DNA from: Luminiphilus sp.
Lineage (GTDB): Bacteria; Pseudomonadota; Gammaproteobacteria; Pseudomonadales; Halieaceae
Assembly (NCBI GenBank): GCA_022425845.1
Contig: JAKMEU010000297.1
Coordinates: forward strand, 1 to 22,388
DNA: 22,388 nucleotides
Direction: 5' to 3'
Shown here: positions 7,283-15,983 of the stretch, piece after piece
Position numbering within the stretch: position 1 is the stretch's first letter
How the letters are laid out: every line of letters begins with the position of its first letter
The notes under the pieces: model-generated
What the model was told of the DNA's origin: nothing
Databases searched by the model: none
Seen by the model: only the letters and a program-made list of their open reading frames with translations
Position numbers and translations under genes: made by a program

Positions 7283-8220
7283 TGCTGCGTTTTATTTTGA
7301 GTCGCCTGCTTCAGGCCATACCCGTTATTTTCATCGTTATTACGGCAACATTTTTTCTCGTGCGCGCCGCACCCGGCGGGCCATTTGATGCTGAGAAAGT
7401 CGTTTTGCCCGAGGTGAAAAGAGCGCTGGAAGCTCAATACCGTCTTGACCTGCCCCTGCACGAGCAATACTTCGCCTATCTGGGGGACCTCGCACAGGGT
7501 GAACTGGGACCGTCTTTCAAGTATCCGGGGCGAAGCGTCAATGAAATCCTGTTTTCAGGTCTGCCGGTGACCGCCGAACTGGGCCTCTATGCACTGCTCA
7601 TTGCGCTACTCATCGGGGTAACCGCGGGGGTCTTCGCGTCACTAAAACCCAATACGCGCCAGGATTACATCCCCATGAGCCTGGCGATGATCGGTATCTG
7701 CATGCCCTCGTTCCTACTGGGTCCACTATTGGTATTGGTTTTTGGCATCTATCTCGAATGGCTGCCCATTTCGGGGTGGGGGGCTATTCCCGGCGACAAA
7801 GTCCTACCCTCCATCACTTTGGGAGCCGCCTACGCAGCCTACGTTGCCCGCCTCTCCCGAGCCGGCATGCTCGAAATATTGTCTCAGGACTATATCCGGA
7901 CCGCCCGGGCAAAAGGACTCCCCGAGTGGCTGGTGGTCGTCAAACATGCGTTGCGGGGTGGCCTCATTCCCGTCGTAGCCTTTTTGGGGCCCGCTTTTGC
8001 CGGTCTTTTGGCGGGGTCTTTTGTGGTCGAGACGATTTTCCAAATCCCCGGATTGGGTCGCTTCTACGTTCAGGCCGCGTTCAATCGCGATTACACGATG
8101 ATTCTCGGCACAACCGTGTTTCTTTCATCACTCATTGTCCTCTTTAATTTGGTGAGTGACGTTGCTGCAGCATGGCTCAACCCGCGGTTACGCAGCCAGA
8201 TCAGTGGGGGTGGGAAATGA
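7282..8220 (+). CDS. Peptide ABC transporter permease, OppB-like
   Basis: A 312-residue inner-membrane permease (OppB usually about 306). It starts MLRFILSRLLQAIPVIFIVI, the classic OppB/DppB first helix, followed by FFLVRAAPGGPFD. Several further hydrophobic helices follow. The cytoplasmic coupling (EAA) loop is visible in SQDYIRTARAKGLPEW near residues 200-215, where it would contact the ATPase. The ATG overlaps the stop of the binding-protein gene by one base (TGATG), and its own stop overlaps the next gene as ATGA, indicating coupled translation within one transcript. Confidence 0.93.
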   Translation: MLRFILSRLLQAIPVIFIVITATFFLVRAAPGGPFDAEKVVLPEVKRALEAQYRLDLPLHEQYFAYLGDLAQGELGPSFKYPGRSVNEILFSGLPVTAELGLYALLIALLIGVTAGVFASLKPNTRQDYIPMSLAMIGICMPSFLLGPLLVLVFGIYLEWLPISGWGAIPGDKVLPSITLGAAYAAYVARLSRAGMLEILSQDYIRTARAKGLPEWLVVVKHALRGGLIPVVAFLGPAFAGLLAGSFVVETIFQIPGLGRFYVQAAFNRDYTMILGTTVFLSSLIVLFNLVSDVAAAWLNPRLRSQISGGGK

Positions 8221-9116
8221 GTTCCCAGGTCAGCACTGACAGTCAGGGTCTCCTCGACGAGGCCGAACAGGGAGCCTCACTGTGGCAGGATGCCTGGATT
8301 CGGCTGCGTAGAAACCGCATGGCCGTCGCGGGCGGCGTTACTTTGCTGCTGTTCATTATTCTGGCGATTTTGACCCCCTGGATCGCGCCCTACAACTATG
8401 AAGCGCAGGACCTCGATCTCGGCGCCTCGGCACCTTCAGCGGCCCACTGGCTGGGTACCGATGTGTTCGGTCGCGATGTCCTGACCCAAATCATGTACGG
8501 CGGAAGGGTATCCCTTGCTGTCGGTTTTATCGCCACCGCGGTGGCGCTTCTCATCGGTGTTACCTGGGGTGCTGTTGCCGGGTATGTAGGGGGGCGTGTG
8601 GATGCCGTCATGATGCGTATGGTCGATATTCTCTACGCCCTGCCCTTCATGATTTTTATCGTGCTGTTGATGGTTGTATTTGGCCGCAACGTACTCTTGT
8701 TATTTCTCGCTATTGGCGCCGTAGAGTGGCTGACCATGGCCCGCATCATGCGCTCACAGGTGCAGTCCCTGCGCCAGCAGGAATTTGTCGAAGCCGCTAT
8801 ATCACTGGGCCTGTCGCCCACAGCCATCATCAGGAAACACGTGGTTCCCAACGCATTGGGACCCATCATTGTCTACACCACGCTGACCATTCCATCGGTC
8901 ATGTTGCTGGAGGCTTTCTTGAGCTTTCTTGGACTTGGCATTCAGCCGCCCCAAACATCCTGGGGCCTCCTGATCAGCTATGGTGCAGAAACTATGGAAG
9001 AGTACCCCTGGCTTCTTATTTTTCCGGGGCTGGCTCTCACCACAACACTCTTTTCACTGAATTTCCTGGGTGATGGGCTGCGCGATGCGCTGGATGTCAG
9101 GGGGTCAAAGGACTGA
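8217..9116 (+). CDS. Peptide ABC transporter permease, OppC-like
   Basis: The second permease, 299 residues from the ATG at 8217 (OppC about 302). I prefer this start to an in-frame ATG at 8172 because it forms an ATGA overlap with the oppB-like stop and has a G-rich ribosome-binding stretch (GGGGGTGGG) just before it. The N-terminal hydrophilic tail precedes LWQDAWIRLRRNRMA, the OppC_N motif. Then comes the first helix, a periplasmic segment with HWLGTDVFGRDVLTQIMYGGR typical of DppC/OppC, and five more helices. The coupling loop is QQEFVEAAISLGLSP. It pairs with the OppB-like protein to form the channel. The stop overlaps the ATPase gene by one base. Confidence 0.93.
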   Translation: MSSQVSTDSQGLLDEAEQGASLWQDAWIRLRRNRMAVAGGVTLLLFIILAILTPWIAPYNYEAQDLDLGASAPSAAHWLGTDVFGRDVLTQIMYGGRVSLAVGFIATAVALLIGVTWGAVAGYVGGRVDAVMMRMVDILYALPFMIFIVLLMVVFGRNVLLLFLAIGAVEWLTMARIMRSQVQSLRQQEFVEAAISLGLSPTAIIRKHVVPNALGPIIVYTTLTIPSVMLLEAFLSFLGLGIQPPQTSWGLLISYGAETMEEYPWLLIFPGLALTTTLFSLNFLGDGLRDALDVRGSKD

Positions 9117-10705
9117 TGAGCTTGCTGCGCGTTGAGAATCTGGAAGTCAGCTTTGTCACCCGAAACGGTACCCACCAAGCCGTAAAACAGGTGAACTTCG
9201 CGGTTGAGGAGAAACAGATCACCGCGATTATTGGCGAGTCGGGCTCGGGTAAATCTGTGTCCTGCTATGCCCTGCTTGGGCTGATCCCCTCACCTCCCGG
9301 TAGGATTGATGGCGGTGCCGCCCATTTTGGCGAGCGTGATTTACTGAAGCTCACAGAAGATGAGCTCAGGGAAATCAGGGGCAGTGAAATCGCCATGATT
9401 TTTCAGGATCCCATGACCTGCCTCAATCCCTACCTGACGATAGGCGAGCAGTTGATTGAGCCCCTGCGCATCCACAAAGGTATGAGCCGAGCTGAGGCGA
9501 AAATACGCGCGGTCGAGTTGCTCGATGAGGTCGGAATCCGCAGTCCCGAGCAAACCTTTAGTAGTTTCCCGCATGAATTTTCGGGTGGCATGCGGCAGCG
9601 CGTCATGATCGCCATGGCGCTGATCAACGAACCCCGACTGCTGATTGCAGATGAACCTACCACCGCTCTCGACGTGACGATCCAGGCCCAGATCCTCCGC
9701 CTGATCGCCGACCTGCAAAAACATCGCGATATTGGCGTGTTATTCATTTCCCACGACCTCGCAGTCGTGGCTGATATTGCAGATCATATTGTGGTGATGG
9801 AAAAAGGCGAGGTTGTCGAGGCAGGCCAGCCCAATATTATCTTCAACAACCCACAACACCCTTACACACGCAAGCTACTGGCCGCCATTCCCTCGGGCGA
9901 GCGCGAACAACAGTCCGCTGCCCGTGAGGCGCTAATCAAAGTCCGAGACCTTCGAACCTGGTTCTATCCGGTTGGCCAGGATGCGCCTGTCAAAGCGGTC
10001 GACGACGTATCTTTTGACATCGAGCGCGGCGAAGTTCTCGGTCTTGTCGGTGAATCGGGCAGCGGCAAATCCACCCTGGGCCGCTCAATTATGCGATTGG
10101 CACCCATCACCGGCGGCTCCATCACTTTTGATGGGACCGACCTTTCCGGACTTCAGGGCAGCAACCTCAAGCAGTTCCGACGCCGCATGCAGATGATCTT
10201 CCAGGACCCCTTTGCGTCGCTGAACCCTCGCATGACGGTGTACGACACGCTGGCCGAACCTCTGCTGCTCCATGGCGTCTGCACCCGCGGTAATTTGGAC
10301 TCCCACATCGCAAGGCTGATGGACGACGTCGGCCTTGCCCGCAGCTTCATTCGAAAGTATCCCCATGAATTTTCCGGCGGACAACGCCAGCGAATTGCCA
10401 TTGGCCGGGCACTGGCCACCCAGCCTGAGTTCATTGTTGCCGACGAGCCTGTGTCAGCGCTGGATGTGACCATTCAAGCCCAAATACTTGATTTGCTATT
10501 GGCACTGGGTAAAGAACATCAACTCACGATGTTGTTTGTTTCCCACGACATGGCCGTCATCCGACATATCGCCGATCGTGTACTGGTTATGTACCAGGGG
10601 AAGTTGGTGGAAAGCGGGCTCGTAAAACAGGTTTTCGACGCCCCCGAGCAGCCCTACACCCAGTCATTACTGGCTAGCATTCCGGGAGCTGCTCTTACCC
10701 TTTAG
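9116..10705 (+). CDS. Fused peptide ABC transporter ATPase (OppD-OppF type)
   Basis: A 529-residue protein with two complete ABC ATPase domains in one chain, replacing separate OppD and OppF. Domain 1 has Walker A GESGSGKS (40-47), signature FSGGMRQR (155-162), Walker B LLIADEP and the switch His in ISHDLAVV. It is followed by the oligopeptide-transporter C-terminal motif NNPQHPYTRKLLAAIP. Domain 2 has GESGSGKST (312-320), FSGGQRQR (419-426), FIVADEP and VSHDMAVI, and ends QPYTQSLLASIPG. All catalytic residues look intact in both halves, so both sites should hydrolyse ATP. Fused ATPases of this kind are also seen in YejF and GsiA. It is the last gene of the operon; a weak hairpin follows. Confidence 0.94.
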   Translation: MSLLRVENLEVSFVTRNGTHQAVKQVNFAVEEKQITAIIGESGSGKSVSCYALLGLIPSPPGRIDGGAAHFGERDLLKLTEDELREIRGSEIAMIFQDPMTCLNPYLTIGEQLIEPLRIHKGMSRAEAKIRAVELLDEVGIRSPEQTFSSFPHEFSGGMRQRVMIAMALINEPRLLIADEPTTALDVTIQAQILRLIADLQKHRDIGVLFISHDLAVVADIADHIVVMEKGEVVEAGQPNIIFNNPQHPYTRKLLAAIPSGEREQQSAAREALIKVRDLRTWFYPVGQDAPVKAVDDVSFDIERGEVLGLVGESGSGKSTLGRSIMRLAPITGGSITFDGTDLSGLQGSNLKQFRRRMQMIFQDPFASLNPRMTVYDTLAEPLLLHGVCTRGNLDSHIARLMDDVGLARSFIRKYPHEFSGGQRQRIAIGRALATQPEFIVADEPVSALDVTIQAQILDLLLALGKEHQLTMLFVSHDMAVIRHIADRVLVMYQGKLVESGLVKQVFDAPEQPYTQSLLASIPGAALTL

Positions 10706-10722
10706 GCAGATGCGGTGAGAAG

Positions 10723-10744
10723 CGACGGCTCTGTATTGCCGTCG
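10723..10744. terminator. Possible weak terminator hairpin after the peptide-transporter operon
   Basis: CGACGGC (10723-10729) pairs perfectly with GCCGTCG (10738-10744) around an 8-base loop, 18 bases after the operon stop and between two converging genes. No T-run follows on either strand, so it is not a classical intrinsic terminator; it may act as a 3'-end stabilising stem or a Rho-assisted site. Confidence 0.35.
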
Positions 10745-10772
10745 GGAAGACGGGCGGCAGGGACCGAGGCAG

Positions 10773-11546
10773 TCAGAGCGTAAATCCTCCGTCCAGAGTC
10801 AGCAATTGGCCTGTCACGTACTTTGAGCCCGTAACGAAGGAAACGATGGCGTCAGCGACATCATCGGGAGTCACCACGTGTGACAACGGCGTCTGCTGCA
10901 AAAACTGCTGCTTTAGATGATGATACTGCGCCTCGTCGCCCCCTCCCCAGGTGTTATAGGCCCAGTCGCCATCGATCAGCCCGGGTAACACCGCATTGAC
11001 ACGAATACCGTCTTTTCCCAGTGACTTGGCCAAAGTCCGGGTCAAACTGTTCAACCCCGCCTTGGATGCGCAATAAGCAATGGAACTGCCACTGGATGTC
11101 AATCCAGCGATGCTCGAGGTCATCACGATGATTCCCTCAGTTGACTGCTTTAAGTGCGGGGCCGCAGCACGGGCCATGAAAAATGGACCCATGAGATTCA
11201 CGCCCACTGTCCGCTGCCAGATCTCCTCCGTAAGGGCGTCCAGATCCTCATGAGGTATAAAAGTGGTGGTCCCGGCGTTATTTACCAGGACATCAAGGCG
11301 CCCAAAATGCGCAATCGCCTGCGCCACCAACTGATTGCAGTCTGACTCTTGGCTCACATCACCCCGCACGGCAAGGGCGCGTCCGCCACTTTGCTTTATG
11401 TCCCTGACCACCGACTCGGCCGCTTCTTTAGATGAGCAGTAGTTGACGACCACGTTCATCCCCATCCGAGCCAAACGCAGCGCGGTAGCAGCACCGACAC
11501 CCGAACTCCCACCGGTCACCACTGCGGTCTTTAGTAAGGCAGACAT
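10773..11546 (-). CDS. Short-chain dehydrogenase/reductase (FabG-like)
   Basis: A 257-residue classical SDR. The Rossmann glycine motif TGGSSGVG is at 11-18, NNAG at 89-92, and the catalytic set is Asn117, Ser145, Tyr158 and Lys162 (YCASK). The C-terminal YVTGQLLTLDGGFTL is the usual FabG-type ending. An Asn-Tyr after beta-strand 2 and a following Ser-Ser rather than an acidic residue fit NADP(H) preference, though this is weak. Substrate is unknown. I start at the ATG at 11546 (MSALLKTA) because GGGGGAA lies just upstream; an in-frame ATG four codons earlier (11558) has no such site. It converges with the transporter operon and diverges from a sensor kinase gene. Confidence 0.88.
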   Translation of the reverse strand: MSALLKTAVVTGGSSGVGAATALRLARMGMNVVVNYCSSKEAAESVVRDIKQSGGRALAVRGDVSQESDCNQLVAQAIAHFGRLDVLVNNAGTTTFIPHEDLDALTEEIWQRTVGVNLMGPFFMARAAAPHLKQSTEGIIVMTSSIAGLTSSGSSIAYCASKAGLNSLTRTLAKSLGKDGIRVNAVLPGLIDGDWAYNTWGGGDEAQYHHLKQQFLQQTPLSHVVTPDDVADAIVSFVTGSKYVTGQLLTLDGGFTL

Positions 11547-11612
11547 AATTTCCCCCATGTAGGCATAAATTGACAGGGGCGCGAGGGTAGAGAAGGCGCG
11601 CCGAGATCCCGC

Positions 11613-11640
11613 ATTCTGGCTCTGCCGTCAGTTAAGTCAA
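11613..11640 (-). promoter_or_regulatory. Candidate promoter of the SDR gene
   Basis: On the minus strand TTGACT (11635-11640) and CAGAAT (11613-11618) are spaced 16 bases apart; the -35 matches consensus in 5 of 6 positions and the -10 in 4 of 6. Start of transcription would be about 60 bases before the ATG at 11546. The half-site cluster at 11646-11668 lies directly upstream. Confidence 0.35.
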
Positions 11641-11645
11641 TCCGC

Positions 11646-11668
11646 CACCCAATCGGGTGACTTACACC
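11646..11668. repeat. Alternating CACC/GGTG half-sites
   Basis: CACCC (11646-11650), AATC, GGGTG (11655-11659), ACTTA, CACC (11665-11668) form two overlapping inverted repeats that share the central GGTG. Centres are spaced 9-10 bases apart, about one helical turn, as expected for a site bound by a dimer or for two adjacent dimers. It lies 6 bases upstream of the candidate SDR -35 and about 10 bases from the candidate kinase -35, so it could control either or both. Confidence 0.3.
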
Positions 11669-11883
11669 AAACAGGCCTTGACCCCTCGTCTCAATCGGCT
11701 AACCTTGCTGGCAAGATTTTATGGGGTCGCTTTGTCAAATCGTTGCGGTCGCAGGCTTTTTGGAACTGCATTTCATGAGCGATTGACCCATGCGTGACGG
11801 AGCAAAAATCGGAAACCCCATCTTGCCCTTGCCTCATGTCAAAGGTCTTACCAAAAAACACAAGGATGTGTTTGAGCAGCAAT

Positions 11884-14268
11884 ATGACCACGGCTAGCAC
11901 TCCAAGCAAAGACCAATTTCTCACTTCGCTGGTTACAACAGCCTACTGGCTTGTATTTGGCGCGCATTTTCTCATCTTCGTTGTTATGGTCGCTCGATCT
12001 TCAATGAACGATGAATACACGCTGCCGGCGGTCACCTGGGCGGTTTGGTCGGTCATCATCGTAGGAACGCCGATTGCGCTTCTTAGTAATATAGGTCGCG
12101 GCTACCAATTCAGGGCTTGGCTAACTCAGGCACTTCTGACGATCAGCTTACTCTTTGGCTTAGTGAACCAGGGGTTATCGGCCGTCACCCTGTTCAATAT
12201 TCCCTTCATAGCGCTTATTGGGGCCATATTTTTTAGCTTTAGGCTCGCTGTGATGCAGACGTTTGTCGCCGTAATGATCCTCGTAGGATTCCTAATAGCG
12301 AAGCTCACGGGCTTTGTAGAGGACACGCCAAACGCCGACTGGGTGCTGAATTCGGACTATCGATGGATTCTACGCACCACCTACGTGTCGTTGTTTAGTG
12401 GCGTATTCATCTATTTTTTACACCGCTATATTGCCTTTACGTTTATAACAGTCGAGGACCTGGGCGTATTACAGGAAGCCGTCGACGAAGCACCGGATGC
12501 CTTCGTTGTCTGGAACAGTGAAGACGAGTTGTTCATGAGCAACCGGCGGTATCAAGACCTGGATCAGCGCCTCAAACCGTACCTAAAGCGGGGAGTTTCG
12601 TTCGAAGAAACGCTGCGTGTCGGCATACAGACTGGTATGTATCCAGACGCGGTGGGGTGCGAGGAAGAATGGGTTGCTGAGCGGCTGGAAGCGCACAATC
12701 AATCCGAGTCCAGTCGGCTGGTAAAGCTAGACGATGGTCGATGGATGAACGTTGTGGAATCTCGCACCTCATCGGGATACCTGGCCGGTTTTCGTACTGA
12801 TGTAACCGCCCTGAGAAACTCGGAAGATTTGTTACAAGCCACTCTGGACTCTGTATCGGAAGCCGTCGTGACGCTGTCTGGAGACGGGCATGTGTTGAAC
12901 CTCAACGCAGCTTCCCAGGCCATTTTTGGCTACGATCTCGAAGAGTTGAGGGGACGGCACGTGACGCAAATAGCGCCTGACGAGTCGACCACAGTACTGC
13001 GTAAAACCCTGGTCTCAAAGTCTCAAAGCACTGCGCTTGGACAGGTGAGGCAAAAGCTGGACATCCTGTTACAACGAAAAAGTGGTGAGGCATTCAGGGC
13101 TCGAATTGATGTCCGCGACGTCGAGATCAATGGCGAACGGGTGTATCTGAACTTCATCACCGATTTATCCCGACAGCGCAACTTCGAAGGCACCATTGAA
13201 GCATTGGGTGCTGCGATCGAGCAGCTGTCGGCAGGCGTTGTTTTATTGGACGCCCAGGAGCAAGTCATTTACTCGAACCATCACTTTTCACAACTTCTTG
13301 GTCTAGCGGCTCCAAACGAACTCCTCGGACTTACAGTGGGCGACTTTTTCAAAATCGTAGCTGAGGCAACGCCCGGGCTGATGGTTAGCAATGACACCAG
13401 CCCAGTCACCGGCTTGATCCGGTTTTTCAACGACGCGGACGGCCCCGTTACATTGCAAACACCCGGGGGAAGTCGCCTTCAAATGCGCAGGCAGGCGTTG
13501 GAGGGCAGCAACTCCATATTGACGCTGATCGATACGACAGAAGAATTCGAACTACAGATGCAACTCGAGCAAAGTACCAAACTCGCCACGCTCGGAGAGA
13601 TGGCTGCGGGCATTGCACACGAACTGAATCAACCCCTGAACGCGATCAAACTCACCGCCGCCACGCTGTCCAGGGTTATCGAGAAGAACCCAAGGAAAGC
13701 TGTGGCGGCTATCGCGGGTAAATTAATACAGATTTCCAGTCAGGTTGATCGCGCTGCCACCATTACCGACCACATGCGACAGTCCGCTCGCTTGGCCAGT
13801 GAAAAGGAGGCGGTCGCAGACTTGCCAACAGTTGTGGCTAGTGCCCATCTGATGGTCGAATCAGGATTGAGATTGGAGAGTATTGAATATCGGGTGGCGC
13901 TGCCAGAGACCCTATTACCCTGCAATATCCATCCGGTCAGGCTTGAGCAGGTGCTTCTCAACCTTTTCTCCAACGCACGGGACGCTTTTGTTGAAAGAGA
14001 GGTAGACAAGGCAGAACGTTGGATCAGCGTGAGCGCTCACGAGAAATCGAACAGCGCTATCGTCTTGGAGATTGAGGACTCGGCGGGGGGCATCCCTGAC
14101 GCAGTCATTAGCCGGGTTTTTGACCCTTTCTATACCACCAAAGAAGTGGGCAAAGGCACCGGGCTTGGTTTGTCAATTTCCTACGGTATTCTCAATGACG
14201 CCGGTGGCTCATTGAGCGTAAAAAACACGGCCCATGGTGCTAAATTCACCATAGTGTTGCCCACCTGA
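11884..14268 (+). CDS. Membrane sensor histidine kinase with three PAS-like domains
   Basis: From the ATG at 11884 the protein has 794 residues. The frame is open up to a GTG at 11794, and ATGs at 11836 and 11866 are alternatives; none has a strong ribosome-binding site, so the start is uncertain. There are about six membrane helices in residues 12-185 with almost no periplasmic loops, a PAS_7-like domain (about 194-315, with VDEAPDAFVVWNSEDELFMS), a second PAS (about 317-430, with SVSEAVVTLSGDGHVL) and a third PAS-like segment (about 440-560). The HisKA dimerisation helix follows with phospho-acceptor His579 in GIAHELNQPLNAI, then the ATPase domain with N-box NLFSNARDAF (693-702), DSAGGIP and GKGTGLGLSISYGI. 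This is an NtrB/HupT-like kinase. No response regulator gene is adjacent, so it is an orphan. The signal is unknown. Its stop is five bases from the converging phoD-like gene. Confidence 0.9.
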   Translation: MTTASTPSKDQFLTSLVTTAYWLVFGAHFLIFVVMVARSSMNDEYTLPAVTWAVWSVIIVGTPIALLSNIGRGYQFRAWLTQALLTISLLFGLVNQGLSAVTLFNIPFIALIGAIFFSFRLAVMQTFVAVMILVGFLIAKLTGFVEDTPNADWVLNSDYRWILRTTYVSLFSGVFIYFLHRYIAFTFITVEDLGVLQEAVDEAPDAFVVWNSEDELFMSNRRYQDLDQRLKPYLKRGVSFEETLRVGIQTGMYPDAVGCEEEWVAERLEAHNQSESSRLVKLDDGRWMNVVESRTSSGYLAGFRTDVTALRNSEDLLQATLDSVSEAVVTLSGDGHVLNLNAASQAIFGYDLEELRGRHVTQIAPDESTTVLRKTLVSKSQSTALGQVRQKLDILLQRKSGEAFRARIDVRDVEINGERVYLNFITDLSRQRNFEGTIEALGAAIEQLSAGVVLLDAQEQVIYSNHHFSQLLGLAAPNELLGLTVGDFFKIVAEATPGLMVSNDTSPVTGLIRFFNDADGPVTLQTPGGSRLQMRRQALEGSNSILTLIDTTEEFELQMQLEQSTKLATLGEMAAGIAHELNQPLNAIKLTAATLSRVIEKNPRKAVAAIAGKLIQISSQVDRAATITDHMRQSARLASEKEAVADLPTVVASAHLMVESGLRLESIEYRVALPETLLPCNIHPVRLEQVLLNLFSNARDAFVEREVDKAERWISVSAHEKSNSAIVLEIEDSAGGIPDAVISRVFDPFYTTKEVGKGTGLGLSISYGILNDAGGSLSVKNTAHGAKFTIVLPT

Positions 14269-14273
14269 CCGGC

Positions 14274-15923
14274 TCAAGCGAACTTCCGCGCGCCAGCCCT
14301 GCATATTTGCGCGGGACTTTCGTAAACTTCAAATTCTCGCTCCAGCACCGTGTTAACGAAACGCCAACAGTTGGTCGCGGCCTCTGGTGTCAGCGTCAAC
14401 TTTGACCAGCCGCGCCGATAAGTGTCCAAATCGACCAACTCTGGACTACTGGCCCGCAGCAGCTGGGACATTTGCTTCGGCGGCAGCGGGAAGTAACTCT
14501 CCAGCCCGGGGCTGCTGACCCCGGGACAGCCCACTTCGACGCCCACGGCTGTACCCGCGGCATTGCCCAGATTAAAAGCCCAACCGTTATGCGTATCGCC
14601 CGCAACGACAACGGGGTTTCTGGCAAGCTCCAGGAGCAGCTGATACACCCGCTCTCTGCTCGCAGGGTACCCATCCCAGGCATCCAGATTCATCGGCAGA
14701 TCATAAGCTCCCAGTTCGACCATTCCCTGGATGTAGTCCCTAGAGAACTCAGGCAACTCAATCGAGGCCAGTTGCTCCTGGGAAACCTTCGGGATGTTGA
14801 GCTTACCCATCAGCACCTGCTGCCCCAGCAATTGCCATATCGAACCCCGATCTCTGCCGGCCGCCAACTGGTTCGCAAGCCAGCCCAATTGCTCTTCACC
14901 CAATAAGCTTCGGGCAGGATTACCCAGCACATGGGTCTTGAAGTCGCCCGGTGATCGTCGTGCCTGCATCAGATCACGCCGGTAGTCCAGCTGCTGGTCC
15001 CTGCCCTGGAGTCGGGTGTCCAGCATAATCAGGTCGGCAAGATCACCCACTTGGAACGCTCGGTAGATGGGGCCCTGATCGGTTTGCGCAGGTGTCCTTA
15101 TGGGCATCCACTCGTGGTAAACCTTCCGAGCAACCGCGATGCGGGTGGCAAAATCACCTTCCCCTTCATTGTGGTTCTCGGCGCCGGTGCGCCAGGTATT
15201 ATTTGCCAGCTCGTGGTCATCCCAGATACAGATCCAGGGATGAGCAGCGTGGGCAGCCTGCAGATCAGGATCCGTGCGATAAAGCCCATAGCGCTGGCGG
15301 TAGTCCTCGAGCGCAAGGATCTCGTGCTCTGGCACTACCCCCCGCCCCAGTGCCTCAACGGCATAGGCATTGGCATAGCGCCCCTGCTCATACTCATAAA
15401 TGTAATCCCCAAGGTGCATCACCACGTCCAGGTCTGACACGGCCATATCCCGGTACACGTTGAAATACCCCTGAGGAAAATTTGAGCAGGAGCACACACC
15501 CAGCCTGAAAGATTGAACCGACCCCACAGGAAGCGTTTTTGTCCTACCCACGGGGGATGTGATGCCATCGACCACGAAGCGGTACCAGTAGTGCCGGCCC
15601 GGCCGTAACCCGGTGGCGTCAACCTTGACCGTATAGTCCCTCTCTGGCCCTGTACGCCATGGGCCCGCCGAAACCACCCGGGTAAAACGAAGATCTTCGG
15701 AAACTTCCCAACGTCCTTCCAGATTGCTGGGGGAGCCTTCCCCTGGGATTACCCGGGTCCAGAGAATCACACGATCTGCCAAGGGGTCGCCGCTGGCGAT
15801 GCCGTGGGTAAAGTGCGCCTTCGCCGCGGCGAGCACCTCAAACCCCCGAAGGGATAACGCCCCAAGCGAGGCGCCAATGACTTTCAGTGTCTTCCGACGG
15901 GTCGTGGTCATGAGTGGCTTCAT
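14274..15923 (-). CDS. PhoD-type alkaline phosphatase, Tat-exported
   Basis: A 549-residue metallophosphoesterase of the PhoD family. The N-terminus has a twin-arginine signal (TTTRRKTLK, Arg9-Arg10), a hydrophobic stretch IGASLGALSL and a likely cleavage after VLAAA. An Fn3-like PhoD N-domain follows (FTHGIASGDPLADRVILWTRV, typical of the family). The catalytic domain has RLGVCSCSNFPQGYFNVY, whose Cys is an iron ligand in PhoD, LGDYIYEY, WDDHELANNTW, and near the C-terminus VVAGDTHNGWAFNL. In Bacillus subtilis PhoD the centre holds Fe3+ and two Ca2+; it acts on phosphomonoesters and phosphodiesters outside the cytoplasm. I start at the ATG at 15923, preceded by AGAGGA; the frame reaches a TTG at 15944. 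An outer-membrane protein gene lies 60 bases upstream on the same strand. No obvious Pho box was found. Confidence 0.92.
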   Translation of the reverse strand: MKPLMTTTRRKTLKVIGASLGALSLRGFEVLAAAKAHFTHGIASGDPLADRVILWTRVIPGEGSPSNLEGRWEVSEDLRFTRVVSAGPWRTGPERDYTVKVDATGLRPGRHYWYRFVVDGITSPVGRTKTLPVGSVQSFRLGVCSCSNFPQGYFNVYRDMAVSDLDVVMHLGDYIYEYEQGRYANAYAVEALGRGVVPEHEILALEDYRQRYGLYRTDPDLQAAHAAHPWICIWDDHELANNTWRTGAENHNEGEGDFATRIAVARKVYHEWMPIRTPAQTDQGPIYRAFQVGDLADLIMLDTRLQGRDQQLDYRRDLMQARRSPGDFKTHVLGNPARSLLGEEQLGWLANQLAAGRDRGSIWQLLGQQVLMGKLNIPKVSQEQLASIELPEFSRDYIQGMVELGAYDLPMNLDAWDGYPASRERVYQLLLELARNPVVVAGDTHNGWAFNLGNAAGTAVGVEVGCPGVSSPGLESYFPLPPKQMSQLLRASSPELVDLDTYRRGWSKLTLTPEAATNCWRFVNTVLEREFEVYESPAQICRAGARKFA

Positions 15924-15983
15924 TCCAGTGACATCCTCTTGCAACCCCGGAATGCTACCCCAATTTTATGACGATACCTTTAA

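Larger units (their letters stand above)
11547..11883. other. Divergent intergenic region between SDR and sensor kinase
   Basis: This is the longest stretch without a confident gene (337 bases). It carries a candidate SDR promoter (11613-11640), a cluster of alternating CACC/GGTG half-sites (11646-11668), and a poorer candidate for the kinase: TTGACC (11678-11683), 16 bases, TAACCT (11700-11705). The kinase reading frame extends upstream to a GTG at 11794 inside this stretch, so the real coding start could lie within it. I see no tRNA, riboswitch or small protein gene that I can support. Confidence 0.5.
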
